A stretch of DNA of 64,000 nt. Source: an uncultured Pelagibacteraceae bacterium. GTDB taxonomy: Bacteria; Pseudomonadota; Alphaproteobacteria; Pelagibacterales; Pelagibacteraceae. Numbering within the stretch: the stretch's first letter is position 1; every line of letters begins with the position of its first letter. Below, in pieces: positions 1 to 8,905 of this stretch. The notes under the pieces were generated by a model. It was not told where the DNA came from and searched no databases. It was given only the letters and a program-made list of their open reading frames with translations. Both the position numbers and the translations under genes were made by a program. Location of the stretch: NCBI GenBank assembly GCA_902569105.1, contig CACFTE010000002.1, positions 43,501-107,500 on the forward strand, in the 5' to 3' direction.

Positions 1-1384
1 TCTCACTAAGGTCATTTATCCAACCGAAGAATGGTTGGTGCCTCATTTCAATTGTAACAAATAACATTTTGTAAATTGCAAAGAAAAAAGGTATTTGTAA
101 CAAAATTGGAAAACATCCACTTAAGGGATTTACTTTCTCTCTTCGATATAAAGCCATCATTTCTTGTTGCAGTTTAACTTTATCCTCTTTGTGAAGCTCT
201 TTTAGTCTTGCCATTTCTGGCTGTAATAATTTCATACGCGCCATTGACTTAAATGACATATTAGCAAGTGGAAAAAATGCAATCCTTATACATATAGTAA
301 TTAAAATAATTGCAATTCCAAAATTTCCCGAAAATTTAAAGAAATAATCTATTGCAAAGAATAAAGGTTTTACTAACCAATAAAACCAACCCCAATCAAT
401 CACTAGGTCAAATTTACTTATTTTTTGATTTTCTGCGTATCCATCAATTATATCCACCTCCTTAGCAGCAACTATCACCTTAAGATTATTTGATTTTGTT
501 TCGTTCGCACCAACAACAGTTGGTTTATTTTCTATAAAACTTGCTTTAAATTTATTTTTGTAATCAAAATCTGCTCGAAATGATTTATTTTCCTCTGGTA
601 TAATGCTAGCTACCCAGTATTTATCTACAATTGCAACATATCCCTCTTCAGCATTTTTTGAATAAGATTTTTCTTCAATATCATCATAATCCTCTTCAAC
701 TAGATTGCCATCAAATACACCTAGAAGACCTTCGTGCAAAATATAAAAATTTGTTACTTCGGGAGCTGTATTTCTAATTACTTGTCCATAAGGATAAAAA
801 TTATATGTCTTCTCAGAATTATTAATTATCTTTTGTTCGATATTAAATAAATATTTATCATCAAGTTTAATTATTTTTTCAAACGTAATATTATTATTTG
901 TCCATTTTAATTTTACTGGAGTATTAGGTGTAAGTTTATTATTACCATCTATTTTCCAAATTGTTTTATTATTTGGTGTTTCAATTTCATTGTTATTAAT
1001 AGCCCATCCAGTGTCTATGTAATAACCAGTTTTAATTTCTTTTGGATTTAATAAGGTAACTTTTTCATTCCCTTCAACTGAAGTTGTATATTTTTTAAAA
1101 GTTAAATCGTCAATTACTGCACCGCTTAAAGAAATTGACCCTACAATATTTTCGTTCTCAAAAATTATTCTTTCACTTTCATTTATAGCATTTTCTCTAG
1201 TAAGGACTTTTATTTCTTCATTTTCAATTAATTTAGGAGCATCCTCATTTTGTAGAAGTTCATTTTTTTCTTTTTCTATTTGTGTTTCTTTTATTTGTTG
1301 TGGGTCTGGTGCAAAAAATAAACCCCAAAGCACTATAACAGCAGCACTTAAGCTTACAGCAGCAAGAGTTGACTTTAGATCCAT
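1..1384 (-). CDS. yidC: Membrane protein insertase YidC (3' end outside window)
   Basis: My translation of the minus strand from the ATG at 1384 stays open to the window edge, giving about 461 residues. It opens with MDLKSTLAAVSLSAAVIVLW, an N-terminal membrane anchor. A long periplasmic domain follows to about residue 340, then the conserved insertase core with membrane segments (IAIILITICIRIAFFPLAN, about 375-395) and the cytoplasmic hairpin around KLLQPEMARLKEL. YidC inserts and folds inner-membrane proteins with or without SecYEG. The start overlaps the yidD stop (TAATG), in the common rpmH-rnpA-yidD-yidC order. The last membrane segments lie outside the window. Confidence 0.95.
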   Translation of the reverse strand, partial: MDLKSTLAAVSLSAAVIVLWGLFFAPDPQQIKETQIEKEKNELLQNEDAPKLIENEEIKVLTRENAINESERIIFENENIVGSISLSGAVIDDLTFKKYTTSVEGNEKVTLLNPKEIKTGYYIDTGWAINNNEIETPNNKTIWKIDGNNKLTPNTPVKLKWTNNNITFEKIIKLDDKYLFNIEQKIINNSEKTYNFYPYGQVIRNTAPEVTNFYILHEGLLGVFDGNLVEEDYDDIEEKSYSKNAEEGYVAIVDKYWVASIIPEENKSFRADFDYKNKFKASFIENKPTVVGANETKSNNLKVIVAAKEVDIIDGYAENQKISKFDLVIDWGWFYWLVKPLFFAIDYFFKFSGNFGIAIILITICIRIAFFPLANMSFKSMARMKLLQPEMARLKELHKEDKVKLQQEMMALYRREKVNPLSGCFPILLQIPFFFAIYKMLFVTIEMRHQPFFGWINDLSE

Positions 1385-1608
1385 TAGCTTTTACCTTTCT
1401 TTACAGGATCATATCCTTGTCCACCAAGAGGATGACAAGATAATATTCTTTTTAATCCTTTTAAAGATCCTTTAACAACACCATATTCATTCAAGCAATC
1501 AATAAAATATTCAGAACAAGTTGGAAGGTATCTACAGCTTGGACCTAAAATAGGTGATAGAAATAATTTGTAAATTTTAATCAGAACAATCAGAATAGTT
1601 TTAATCAT
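1384..1608 (-). CDS. yidD: Membrane protein insertion efficiency factor YidD
   Basis: A protein of 74 aa with the family core CRYLPTCSEYFIDCL followed by the GLKRILSCHP region. Family members are about 70-85 aa and are thought to assist YidC-dependent insertion from the inner face of the membrane. The N-terminus is hydrophobic and amphipathic. The gene overlaps rnpA by 4 nt upstream and yidC by 1 nt downstream, so all four genes are probably one translationally coupled transcript. Confidence 0.93.
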   Translation of the reverse strand: MIKTILIVLIKIYKLFLSPILGPSCRYLPTCSEYFIDCLNEYGVVKGSLKGLKRILSCHPLGGQGYDPVKKGKS

Positions 1609-1946
1609 CTTACTTTTATCAAATCCTTAAAAATTGTTTCTTTTATAGTTTTATAATTAGCTTCAAATATATTTTTTTTTGCAATAAATAAGTATGAGTA
1701 ATTCAAATTTATATTAACGTTTTTGACTGCATCGTTCATAATACTTCTTAATCTTCTTTTTATTTTATTTCTTTTAACAGCGTTTCCAATTTTTCTCTTA
1801 GTAACAAAACTTACATTTAGCAACTTATTATTTTTAGATGAAATTTTTTTAAAAAAAATTGTTGAGTATGGATTTATTATTTTTTTACCATTTAATAAGT
1901 TTTGAAAATCTTCACTTTTTGAAAGACTTAAGATTTTACTCTTCAT
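1605..1946 (-). CDS. rnpA: Ribonuclease P protein component
   Basis: This 113-aa basic protein carries the RNR signature KRKIGNAVKRNKIKRRLR at about residues 50-67, which contacts the catalytic RNase P RNA. Its length matches the family. It helps process the 5' ends of pre-tRNAs. The ATG overlaps the rpmH stop codon by one base (TAATG), so translation is likely coupled to ribosomal protein L34. Confidence 0.94.
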   Translation of the reverse strand: MKSKILSLSKSEDFQNLLNGKKIINPYSTIFFKKISSKNNKLLNVSFVTKRKIGNAVKRNKIKRRLRSIMNDAVKNVNINLNYSYLFIAKKNIFEANYKTIKETIFKDLIKVR

Positions 1947-2080
1947 TAAACTGAAAGTGTTTTTCTACCTTTTTTTCTTCTATTTTTTAGAACCTTTTGT
2001 CTTTTTTTTGTAGACATTCTAGATCTAAAACCGTGTTTTCTTTTTCTTTTTACTCTACTTGGGTGCCAGGTTCTTTTCAT
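1946..2080 (-). CDS. rpmH: 50S ribosomal protein L34
   Basis: I found this 44-aa gene by reading the minus strand from the ATG at 2080. The protein begins [20 protein letters not shown] and ends GRKTLSV, an unmistakable L34. It stops on the base where rnpA starts. About 80 bp upstream, the divergent VTT membrane-protein gene begins. There is no dnaA beside it, unlike the classical dnaA-rpmH-rnpA arrangement. Confidence 0.96.
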   Translation of the reverse strand: MKRTWHPSRVKRKRKHGFRSRMSTKKRQKVLKNRRKKGRKTLSV

Positions 2081-2162
2081 AGACTATTAATATATTGTTA
2101 AAATTTCGTTCTTATAGAAAATAAAAGTATATAAGTACAGGTATTTTTAATAAATTATACCA

Positions 2163-2879
2163 ATGAGTAAGACAAAAAATATCAAAATAGTTCTAGGTAT
2201 TTCATACATATTGATAGTTTCAATTTTTTTGTGGTTTTTTTTTCAAAATTTCTCAATTCAAGAGTTTACAAGTTATGAATTAATTAAAGCAAATAGAGAC
2301 ACCTTGGAAGAAATTAAAAATAATAATATAATTTTATCCAGTTTATTATTCTTTCTCGTCACAATTATCTGGGTCCTTCTTTTAGGTTTTGGTTCGCCAA
2401 TATTTTTGGTTGGTGGCTTTATATTTGGAAAATGGCTTGGAACTTTTTTAGTAGTTTTTGGTTTATCAACTGGGGCTACGGTTCTTTATATTTTTGCTAA
2501 CTTCTTCTTTAAAGACATTATTAGAGAAAAGTTTTCAAAAAGATTTAATATATTAACTGATAAATTTAAAAAAAATGAACTTTTATATTTCATAATTTAT
2601 AGATTTGTAGGTGGAATTCCTTTTTTTATATCAAATATTTTGCCAACTCTATTTAATGTAAAATTAAAAAATTTCTTTTTTGGATCTATTATAGGAATGG
2701 CTCCACAACTTTTTGTCGGAGTCTCATTAGGAGCTGGACTTAGCAAAATACTTGAGGAAAACAAAAGCCCACCAAGTTTCTTTGAATTAATATTTACTCC
2801 AGATATTTATATTCCGATACTAGGAATATTTGTATTATTAATTTTAGCATATTATTTTAAAAGATCTTTATTTAAATAG
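2163..2879 (+). CDS. VTT-domain (TVP38/TMEM64, DedA-like) membrane protein
   Basis: The protein is 238 aa and strongly hydrophobic. Membrane segments lie near 9-27, 57-80, 85-112, 145-190 and 212-232. The central block GSPIFLVGGFIFGKWLG and the later FVGGIPFFISNILPTLFNV match the VTT (SNARE-associated/TVP38) family. Eukaryotic members of this superfamily scramble lipids, and bacterial DedA relatives are linked to undecaprenyl-phosphate recycling. The substrate here cannot be read from sequence. The 3' end overlaps the convergent epimerase gene by 28 nt. Confidence 0.82.
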   Translation: MSKTKNIKIVLGISYILIVSIFLWFFFQNFSIQEFTSYELIKANRDTLEEIKNNNIILSSLLFFLVTIIWVLLLGFGSPIFLVGGFIFGKWLGTFLVVFGLSTGATVLYIFANFFFKDIIREKFSKRFNILTDKFKKNELLYFIIYRFVGGIPFFISNILPTLFNVKLKNFFFGSIIGMAPQLFVGVSLGAGLSKILEENKSPPSFFELIFTPDIYIPILGIFVLLILAYYFKRSLFK

Positions 2880-3814
2880 TATTTTAAAAGTTTAATAATT
2901 AGTTTATTGCCATAAATTTTATAATTAAAAGCTAAATTATTTTTTTTAAAATCATACTTATTGTCAGATGTTCTTATCTTAAAATCTTTTTTCCGAAAAT
3001 TATTTTTATTTATTAGTATGTATTTTCTGAAATCTAAATTAAAATAATCAAATGCGAAATCTACCATTTGCATAGCGGAAAATGGTTTATTGTTTGATAA
3101 TATAAAATCTTGAGGTTTTTTATTCAAAAATTTTAACATATAATCGCATTGTTCAGGACACCAATTCCATTCTCTTATTACACTTAAATCACCAAAACTT
3201 GTTTTTGAATTATATTTCTTTGCATTAATAGCTGCTAAACAGATTTTTGGAATTAAATAATTTTTTTCTCTATAAATAGACTCAGAATTAAAAATAACAG
3301 CATTATATGTTAATAAATTTTTTTTCAGCCTATATTTTTTTGTTAAATTAAATGACATTAATTTTGATTTTCCATAAGGACTTATAGGTTTTTTTTTTGA
3401 CTTAATATTTAATTTACTTCTTGATCCTGCAAAAATCTCACTTGAACTAGTATTTAAAAATTTACACGAAATATTATTTTTATAAATTACTTCTAAAAAA
3501 TTTTTACATCCTTGATAATTGCTTAGAAATGTCTCTTTTGGTTTCTTGAAAGACAATCCAGGTGAACTTAATCCTGCAAAGTAAAAAATATAATTAGGCT
3601 TATTTTTTTTTAAAATTTTCTCTATTTGTTTTTTAGTTAGTATATTTAGCTTTATAATCTCTAATTTTTTGTTATTTGATGATATTCTTTTTTTTGCCTC
3701 TTTAACATTTCTACTAGTTATTATCACTTTATGATTTCTTTTAAGTAATTTTTTAGCTAAAATGATTCCAAATTGACCAGAACCACCGACAATAATTGAA
3801 ATTTTGTTTTTCAA
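2852..3814 (-). CDS. GDP-mannose 4,6-dehydratase-like NAD-dependent epimerase
   Basis: This 320-aa SDR-type sugar nucleotide enzyme has an N-terminal Rossmann motif GGSGQFG (residues 10-16), an active-site SPYGKSK (YxxxK) and a preceding Ser-rich NTSSSEIF strand. The block GDLSVIREWNWCPEQCDYML resembles the GMD family signature around substrate binding. GMD makes GDP-4-keto-6-deoxymannose for surface glycans. The real substrate is uncertain because the sequence is diverged. It lies 15 bp from, and divergent to, a polyprenol-phosphate glycosyltransferase, consistent with a small surface-polysaccharide locus. Confidence 0.72.
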   Translation of the reverse strand: MKNKISIIVGGSGQFGIILAKKLLKRNHKVIITSRNVKEAKKRISSNNKKLEIIKLNILTKKQIEKILKKNKPNYIFYFAGLSSPGLSFKKPKETFLSNYQGCKNFLEVIYKNNISCKFLNTSSSEIFAGSRSKLNIKSKKKPISPYGKSKLMSFNLTKKYRLKKNLLTYNAVIFNSESIYREKNYLIPKICLAAINAKKYNSKTSFGDLSVIREWNWCPEQCDYMLKFLNKKPQDFILSNNKPFSAMQMVDFAFDYFNLDFRKYILINKNNFRKKDFKIRTSDNKYDFKKNNLAFNYKIYGNKLIIKLLKYYLNKDLLK

Positions 3815-3829
3815 AGTTATATTCCTTTT

Positions 3830-4543
3830 GTGAACAATGATAAAAAAATATTAGTTTTTACAGCAACTTACAACGAAAAAGAAAATATTGAAAAATTAAT
3901 ATTTGATATAAAGCTAAACTTACCATTTTCAACAATATTAATTATTGATGATAACTCACCTGATGGAACTGGAAAAATTGTAGCTGAAATACAAAAAAAA
4001 ATAGATAATCTAATCTTGATTAGTAGAGAAAAGAAATTGGGATTAGATAGTGCCCATAAAATTGCATACGATTATGCAAAAAAAAAAAAATTTGATTTTT
4101 TGATAACAATGGATGCAGATTTTTCTCATGACCCTGCTATCTTACCTACTATTATTAAAAATTTAGACTTTAATCCTTTTGTTTTAGGCTCAAGGTATAT
4201 TGAAGGTGGCAAATGTCAAATGAGTGGGAGCAGACTTTTAATGAGTAAGCTTGGAAATAAATTAATTAAATATCTGTCAGGAATTAACATAAACGAATTT
4301 ACTACTTCTTATCGTGGTTTTAATATAAAAAAATTAGAAAATTTTGATTTAAATAATGTAGAGTACAAAGGATATAGTTTTTTTATGGGAACAGTTTTCG
4401 AATTGCATAAAAATAAAATTTCAGTAAAAGAAATACCTATAATTTTCAAAGATAGAACTAAAGGAGTTTCAAAAATACCAAAGTTAGAGATACTTAGAAC
4501 ATTAAAAAATTTGATATTTTATTATTTTAAAAAATTTTTTTAA
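3830..4543 (+). CDS. DPM1-type polyprenyl-phosphate glycosyltransferase (GT2)
   Basis: A 237-aa GT-A fold glycosyltransferase. It has TATYNEKENIEKLI at the N-terminus, DDNSPDGT at about 40-47 and the metal-binding DxD within MDADFSHDP. These are hallmarks of dolichol-phosphate mannosyltransferase-like enzymes that load a sugar from GDP- or UDP-sugar onto a polyprenyl phosphate. No C-terminal membrane domain is present, so it is the soluble short form. The gene is divergent from the GMD-like gene. The sugar and acceptor are inferred, not shown. Confidence 0.85.
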   Translation: MNNDKKILVFTATYNEKENIEKLIFDIKLNLPFSTILIIDDNSPDGTGKIVAEIQKKIDNLILISREKKLGLDSAHKIAYDYAKKKKFDFLITMDADFSHDPAILPTIIKNLDFNPFVLGSRYIEGGKCQMSGSRLLMSKLGNKLIKYLSGININEFTTSYRGFNIKKLENFDLNNVEYKGYSFFMGTVFELHKNKISVKEIPIIFKDRTKGVSKIPKLEILRTLKNLIFYYFKKFF

Positions 4544-4551
4544 ATTTTTTG

Positions 4552-4625
4552 TGGTGCCCCGACCCAGAATTGAACTGGAAACTGATCCTTACCATGGATC
4601 TGTTATACCATTTAACTATCGGGGC
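4552..4625 (-). tRNA. tRNA-Thr (GGT)
   Basis: On the minus strand the acceptor arms GCCCCGA and TCGGGGC pair. The anticodon stem GATCC/GGATC encloses the loop ATGGTAA, giving anticodon GGT (Thr, codons ACC/ACU). The T loop is TCAATTC-like, with stem CCAGT/TGGGT (one wobble). A discriminator A and an encoded CCA complete the 3' end at 4552. Confidence 0.93.
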
Positions 4626-4657
4626 TTTTTTATCAACAATATTGTATAAAACTAAAT

Positions 4658-4685
4658 TTGACAAACTATTGACTTAATTTATAAG
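4658..4685 (+). promoter_or_regulatory. Sigma-70-type promoter upstream of the small-ORF/dcd/murA run
   Basis: TTGACA (4658-4663) is followed after 16 bp by TATAAG (4680-4685). The predicted start near 4692 leaves a leader of roughly 19 nt before the ATG at 4711. It is the best consensus promoter in this region and could drive the run 4711-8733. The assignment rests on motif matching only. Confidence 0.55.
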
Positions 4686-4710
4686 TATTTATTAGATAAA
4701 GGATGACAAA

Positions 4711-4932
4711 ATGGGAATTCATTACACCAGAAGAGCATTTGAAGGCCAGATCAAAATGGAGAAACAGGCCAAGAAAGAAAAAAGAAGGCTTGAAAAACTA
4801 GCTAAGAAAAATGCAAAAGCAAAAGATAAAGGTATTAATATTAAGGAAAAAGAAAAAGATGATACAATCCCATTGGACACTGTCATAACCTTGGATTTAC
4901 TTACTTCAACCAAAGATCCTGACAAAAAATAA
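4711..4932 (+). CDS. Small basic hypothetical protein (73 aa)
   Basis: The product is highly charged. It begins MGIHYTRRAFEGQ, continues as a Lys/Glu-rich predicted coiled-coil helix (about 14-52), and ends in a hydrophilic Thr/Asp-rich tail. I recognise no domain. An AAAGGATGAC stretch just upstream can serve as ribosome binding site and a good promoter precedes it. It opens the run leading into dcd. The antisense frame is also open but looks like a shadow. The charged, helical make-up would fit a nucleic-acid or ribosome-associated protein, but that is a guess. Confidence 0.6.
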   Translation: MGIHYTRRAFEGQIKMEKQAKKEKRRLEKLAKKNAKAKDKGINIKEKEKDDTIPLDTVITLDLLTSTKDPDKK

Positions 4933-4939
4933 AATTTTC

Positions 4940-5056
4940 ATGAACAAAAAAAGAAAGCCCTCAAAGCTTGATCTTGAACACGCTTTAAAGAAGAACTTAA
5001 AAAGAAGAAAACTTCTACAAAAAAAATTCAGTAAAAAAGATGATACTAAGCGATAA
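4940..5056 (+). CDS. Very small basic ORF (38 aa) overlapping dcd start
   Basis: The ATG at 4940 opens a 38-codon frame beginning MNKKRKPSKLDLEHALKKNL and ending KKDDTKR. It has about 40% Lys/Arg. It starts 7 bp after the previous ORF and overlaps the dcd start by 17 nt, a layout typical of translational coupling in this compact genome. I recognise no family. It could also be spurious, because AT-rich DNA readily yields Lys-rich frames. Confidence 0.45.
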   Translation: MNKKRKPSKLDLEHALKKNLKRRKLLQKKFSKKDDTKR

Positions 5057-5591
5057 ACAAATTACTAAGCTTGCAAATGAAGAAAAAATGATAAGTCCTT
5101 TTGTTAACAAAAGTGTTTCCAAAGGAATTAGTCATGGTCTTAATTCTTTTGGTTATGACTTAAGATGTGGTTCAGAATTTAAAATATTTACAAATATAAA
5201 AGGAGCAACTGCAGATCCAAAAAATTTTAGTGAAGATAATTTTATTACAGTGAATGGTGAAGATTCTATACTAATTCCACCAAACTCTTTTGCTCTAGCA
5301 AGTAGCCTAGAGTACTTTAAAATGCCCCGTAATGTAACAGGACTTGTTACTGCAAAATCTACATATGCAAGATGCGGTTTGGGAACACCTCCAACAGTAT
5401 TAGAAGCAGGATGGGAAGGAGTATTAGTTTTAGAGTTTTCTAATCATACAAGTAATTCTATAAGATTGTATGCAAATAGTGGTGCTGCACAAATATTATT
5501 TTTTCAAGGTGAGCAGCCAGATGTTTCTTATGCTGATAGAAATGGAAAATATCAAGGACAGACTGGTATTACTTTAGCAAAATCAAAATAA
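5040..5591 (+). CDS. dcd: dCTP deaminase
   Basis: The 183-aa protein shows the dCTP deaminase/dUTPase-like fold signatures. These are SFGYDLRCG near the N-terminus, the core TAKSTYARCGLGTPPTVLEAGWEG containing the catalytic Glu (about 122-146 region), and the C-terminal YQGQTGITLAK that closes over the nucleotide. It converts dCTP to dUTP to feed dTMP synthesis. The length matches the alphaproteobacterial form. It is followed 4 bp later by murA. Confidence 0.94.
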   Translation: MILSDKQITKLANEEKMISPFVNKSVSKGISHGLNSFGYDLRCGSEFKIFTNIKGATADPKNFSEDNFITVNGEDSILIPPNSFALASSLEYFKMPRNVTGLVTAKSTYARCGLGTPPTVLEAGWEGVLVLEFSNHTSNSIRLYANSGAAQILFFQGEQPDVSYADRNGKYQGQTGITLAKSK

Positions 5592-5595
5592 AATA

Positions 5596-6861
5596 ATGAA
5601 AAGATTTATAATTAAGGGCCCTAATAAAGCAGTAAAGGGAGAGGTAAACATAAGTGGTGCAAAAAACTCATGTCTTCCTTTAATGGCAGCATCTATTTTA
5701 TTTAAAAATAAAGTAATTCTAAAAAATGTAGCTTTTGTTAAAGATGTACATACAATGAAGGACTTATTAGTTTCTTTGGGTGCTAAAGTTGATTTCTCAA
5801 TATCAAAAAAAATGATGACAATATCTAATAGAGCAATACACAAATTAACAGTACCATATAATTTAGTTTCAACAATGAGGGCAGGAGTTTTAACTATGGG
5901 GCCACTATTGGCTAGATATCCACAAAAAAAAATTAAAGTCGCTTTAGGAGGAGGCTGCGCTTTAGGAGTAAGGGATACAAACTGGCATTTAGCAGGATTT
6001 AGAAGTTTAGGAGCGTTAAACAAGCTAGATAAAGGGTATGTTAATATTTCAACAAAGAAAGGACTAATTGGAAATATGTATAAGTTTCCAAAAGTAACTG
6101 TTACGGGTACATCAAATTTAATTATGGCTTCAATTTTTGCTAAAGGATCACACTTGATTAAAAATATATCCATTGAACCTGAGGTAATAGATTTAATTAA
6201 CTTTTTAAACAATTCTGGAGCAGATATAAAATTTTTGGGTAAAAGATCTATTAAAGTTACAGGTGTAAAAGAACTAATTAATGGAACACATAATATTATT
6301 GGCGATAGAATAGAAGCTTTTAGTTATCTATGTGTTGGTGCAATAACGAATGGAAAAATTAAAGTAAAAAATATTAATCCTAATCATTTAAGTTCTGAAA
6401 TAAGTATTTTAAAAAAAATAGGTTGTAAAATTTTTGTTAAAGAAAACTCAATATCAATGTATCCAACAAAAAAATTGAGACCAATAAAAATTAAAACTGG
6501 TCCATGGCCATCTTTTGCTACAGATAATATGCCATTATTATTAGCAGTATTATCCACTGTACCTGGAAGAAGTCAAATAGAGGAAACAATCTTTTCTAAC
6601 CGCTTTATGGCAGCACCTGAATTAAATAGAATGGGAGCTTCAATTAAGATAAAAAAAAATAATGCAATTATAATAGGTCAAAAACTGACAGCGGCCTCTT
6701 GTATCTCTTCTGATTTAAGAACAACATTTTCGATTATATTAGGTGCTATTGCAGCTAAAGGCGAAAGTACCCTCGCGCGTGTTTACCATGGTCTTCGTGG
6801 TTATTATAAGCTTGAAACTAAATTGAGAAAAGTAGGAATTAAAATTAAATCAAGAAACTAG
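5596..6861 (+). CDS. murA: UDP-N-acetylglucosamine 1-carboxyvinyltransferase
   Basis: A 421-aa EPSP-synthase-fold enzyme that transfers enolpyruvate from PEP to UDP-GlcNAc, the first committed step of peptidoglycan synthesis. SGAKNSCLP (about 20-28) carries the substrate-binding Lys and Asn. GGGCALGVRDTNWH contains Cys121, equivalent to the catalytic Cys115 of E. coli, so the enzyme should be of the fosfomycin-sensitive type. The gene abuts the DUF2948 gene without a gap, as in other alphaproteobacteria. Confidence 0.96.
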   Translation: MKRFIIKGPNKAVKGEVNISGAKNSCLPLMAASILFKNKVILKNVAFVKDVHTMKDLLVSLGAKVDFSISKKMMTISNRAIHKLTVPYNLVSTMRAGVLTMGPLLARYPQKKIKVALGGGCALGVRDTNWHLAGFRSLGALNKLDKGYVNISTKKGLIGNMYKFPKVTVTGTSNLIMASIFAKGSHLIKNISIEPEVIDLINFLNNSGADIKFLGKRSIKVTGVKELINGTHNIIGDRIEAFSYLCVGAITNGKIKVKNINPNHLSSEISILKKIGCKIFVKENSISMYPTKKLRPIKIKTGPWPSFATDNMPLLLAVLSTVPGRSQIEETIFSNRFMAAPELNRMGASIKIKKNNAIIIGQKLTAASCISSDLRTTFSIILGAIAAKGESTLARVYHGLRGYYKLETKLRKVGIKIKSRN

Positions 6862-7260
6862 ATGGCTGAGAAATTTTTAAAAAAAATAATTACTCAAAAT
6901 CAGGATGATCTAAGAGTTATTTCAGCTTTATGCTCTGAAGCAAAAATTAAACAATCAGAAATAAAGTTTTTGAAAGAAAATAAAATTTTTTTAATATTTC
7001 TACAAAGAAAAAATAAAGAGAAAAGTAAGAATAAAGAAAAAATTAATAGTATCTTAAAATTTGAGTTTATTGATGAGTCAAAGTCAAAAAATATTGACCA
7101 AAATAAAGATAAAAATGTTTTAGAGTTATTAGCTATTGAATCCTACAAAAAAGAAAATAATTATGAAATAATACTATTATTTTCAAATAATAGAATTATA
7201 AACCTTTTTTGTGAAGTTATTGAGTGCACATTAGAAGACGTAAAGGTAGTAAATGATTAA
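6862..7260 (+). CDS. DUF2948 family protein
   Basis: A 132-aa protein with an N-terminal block (FLKKIITQNQDDLRVISALC) and a later [12 protein letters not shown] end. Both resemble the alphaproteobacterial DUF2948 family, which sits between murA and hisD in many genomes. It starts on the base after the murA stop and overlaps hisD by 8 nt. The middle is unusually Lys/Asn-rich. Function is unknown. The assignment rests on weak sequence resemblance plus strong gene order. Confidence 0.7.
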   Translation: MAEKFLKKIITQNQDDLRVISALCSEAKIKQSEIKFLKENKIFLIFLQRKNKEKSKNKEKINSILKFEFIDESKSKNIDQNKDKNVLELLAIESYKKENNYEIILLFSNNRIINLFCEVIECTLEDVKVVND

Positions 7261-8515
7261 AATTTTGAATTGTAAAAATAAAAATTATAAAAAAAAATTA
7301 ATAGATTTTCTTGAAATAAGAAGATCCAGAAGATCAACAAATACGTCAATAGCATCAAAGATATTAGAGGATGTTAAAAAAAAAAAACTTAAAGCAGTTA
7401 TAAAATATGAGAAGCGCTTTTCAAACAATAAAAAAGTTTATGCATCAATAAATGAGATTAACAAGACAATTAAAAATTTAGATCCAAAAATAAAAAGAGC
7501 AATCGATTTTGCTTATTCAAGAATACTAAAATTTCATACATTACAAAAACCAAAAGATATTAAATATATTGATAGATATAATAATAAAATTTATTACAAA
7601 AATTTACCATTGCAATCAGTTGGGATTTATGTGCCAGCAAATTTGCCAAGTACACTTTTAATGTGTGCTATACCTGCTCAAATTTCTAAAGTTAAGAAAA
7701 TTATAGTTGCAAATCCTAGGGTAAATGGAAAACTTAATCCTGCAGTCATGTACGCAGCAAAAAAATGTGGGGTATCTAATATAATAACTTGTGGAGGTGC
7801 ACAAGCAATTGGTAATTTAGTTTATATTCAGAAAGTAAATAAAGTAGTTGGACCAGGATCAGATATAACAGCAGAAGCAAAACGTTTAGTTTTTGGTGCA
7901 GTTGGAATTGATGGTATCGCGGGCCCTAGTGAAATATTAGTTCTTGCAGATAAAAAAACAGATATTAATGAAATAGGTACATCTATTGTTGGACAAGCAG
8001 AACATGGAACTGAAAGTCAGTGTATTTTAGTGACGAAGCAAAAAGAAATTATTAATAGGGTTAAAAAAAACGTCCTATCAAATTTAGTTAAATTACCAAG
8101 AAAGAAGATTGCCATAAAAAGTTTAAAAAAACATGGATTAATTATTTTATGTCAAAATGATAATCAAATTATTGAGGTAATTAATGAAATAGCTCCTGAA
8201 CACTTGGAATTAAATGTAAGTAATTATAAAAAATATATTAATCGTATAATAAATGCAGGATCAGTATGTGTTGGAAGGTACACTCCTATGGCTGTAACAG
8301 ATTATAATTCTGGTAGCCAACACACTCTCCCAACTCTTGGTAGTTCAAAATATTCTTCTGGTTTAAATGTGAGTGATTTTTATAAAAAAATAAGCTATGT
8401 AAACCTCTCAAAAAAAGGTGTTGCAAAAATTGGGAAATTTGCGATACATCTCAGTGATTTTGAAGAGCTAAAAGCTCATTCAAAATCAATAATGTCTAGA
8501 ATAAGGAGTAAATAA
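7253..8515 (+). CDS. hisD: Histidinol dehydrogenase
   Basis: This 420-aa Zn enzyme performs the last two oxidations of histidine synthesis (L-histidinol to L-histidine, NAD-dependent). Seen here are the [10 protein letters not shown] loop, the zinc-ligand region [10 protein letters not shown] and the catalytic [10 protein letters not shown] (Glu-His pair). The [11 protein letters not shown] stretch near the C-terminus is also typical. It overlaps DUF2948 by 8 nt. The hisS-hisZ-hisG genes follow about 1 kb downstream. Confidence 0.96.
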   Translation: MIKILNCKNKNYKKKLIDFLEIRRSRRSTNTSIASKILEDVKKKKLKAVIKYEKRFSNNKKVYASINEINKTIKNLDPKIKRAIDFAYSRILKFHTLQKPKDIKYIDRYNNKIYYKNLPLQSVGIYVPANLPSTLLMCAIPAQISKVKKIIVANPRVNGKLNPAVMYAAKKCGVSNIITCGGAQAIGNLVYIQKVNKVVGPGSDITAEAKRLVFGAVGIDGIAGPSEILVLADKKTDINEIGTSIVGQAEHGTESQCILVTKQKEIINRVKKNVLSNLVKLPRKKIAIKSLKKHGLIILCQNDNQIIEVINEIAPEHLELNVSNYKKYINRIINAGSVCVGRYTPMAVTDYNSGSQHTLPTLGSSKYSSGLNVSDFYKKISYVNLSKKGVAKIGKFAIHLSDFEELKAHSKSIMSRIRSK

Positions 8516-8517
8516 AT

Positions 8518-8733
8518 TTGGTAAAACAGGATACTTTAACTTTTGATGGAGTAGTAAAAGATTTATTACCCAATGCAATGTTTAGAGTAGAACTTTCGAA
8601 CGGGCATATGATTACGGCACACACTGCCGGTAAATTAAGAAAAAATCGTATAAGAGTTCTCCAAGGAGATAAAGTTACAGTAGAAATGACTCCTTATGAC
8701 TTAACAAAAGGTCGGATAATATTTCGATCTTAA
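8518..8733 (+). CDS. infA: Translation initiation factor IF-1
   Basis: A 71-aa S1/OB-fold protein with the near-invariant stretches [25 protein letters not shown] and [13 protein letters not shown]. The start must be TTG at 8518: it is preceded by AAGGAG about 12 nt upstream, and the next ATG would remove the N-terminal strand. IF-1 occupies the A site during initiation. It lies 2 bp after hisD, and tRNA-Phe begins 3 bp after its stop. Confidence 0.95.
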   Translation: MVKQDTLTFDGVVKDLLPNAMFRVELSNGHMITAHTAGKLRKNRIRVLQGDKVTVEMTPYDLTKGRIIFRS

Positions 8734-8736
8734 CAA

Positions 8737-8811
8737 GGCCTTGTAGCTCAGTAGTAGAGCAGTACCCTGAAAAGGTATGTGTCGTAAGTGCGATTCTTAC
8801 CAAGGCCACCA
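8737..8811 (+). tRNA. tRNA-Phe (GAA)
   Basis: Acceptor arms GGCCTTG/CAAGGCC pair perfectly. The D arm is GCTC...GAGC. The anticodon stem GTACC/GGTAT holds the loop CTGAAAA with anticodon GAA. The T arm is GTAAG/CTTAC around TGCGATT. A discriminator A and encoded CCA end at 8811. It is probably cotranscribed with infA. Confidence 0.94.
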
Positions 8812-8905
8812 GCCAAAATAACTTCTTGAATAAATTTTAAAAATACATTAACAAACGCTCAAGCTAAATTTTAGCTTAATTAATAACAAAGAAGAAAGAG
8901 TAAAA

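Noticed and set aside
1946-2162. Possible replication origin by rpmH
   Set aside because: rpmH-rnpA often flank oriC, but there is no dnaA gene and no cluster of DnaA boxes here.
5583-6212. 209-aa minus-strand frame opposite murA
   Set aside because: It is the antisense shadow of murA. There is no ribosome binding site or recognisable domain.
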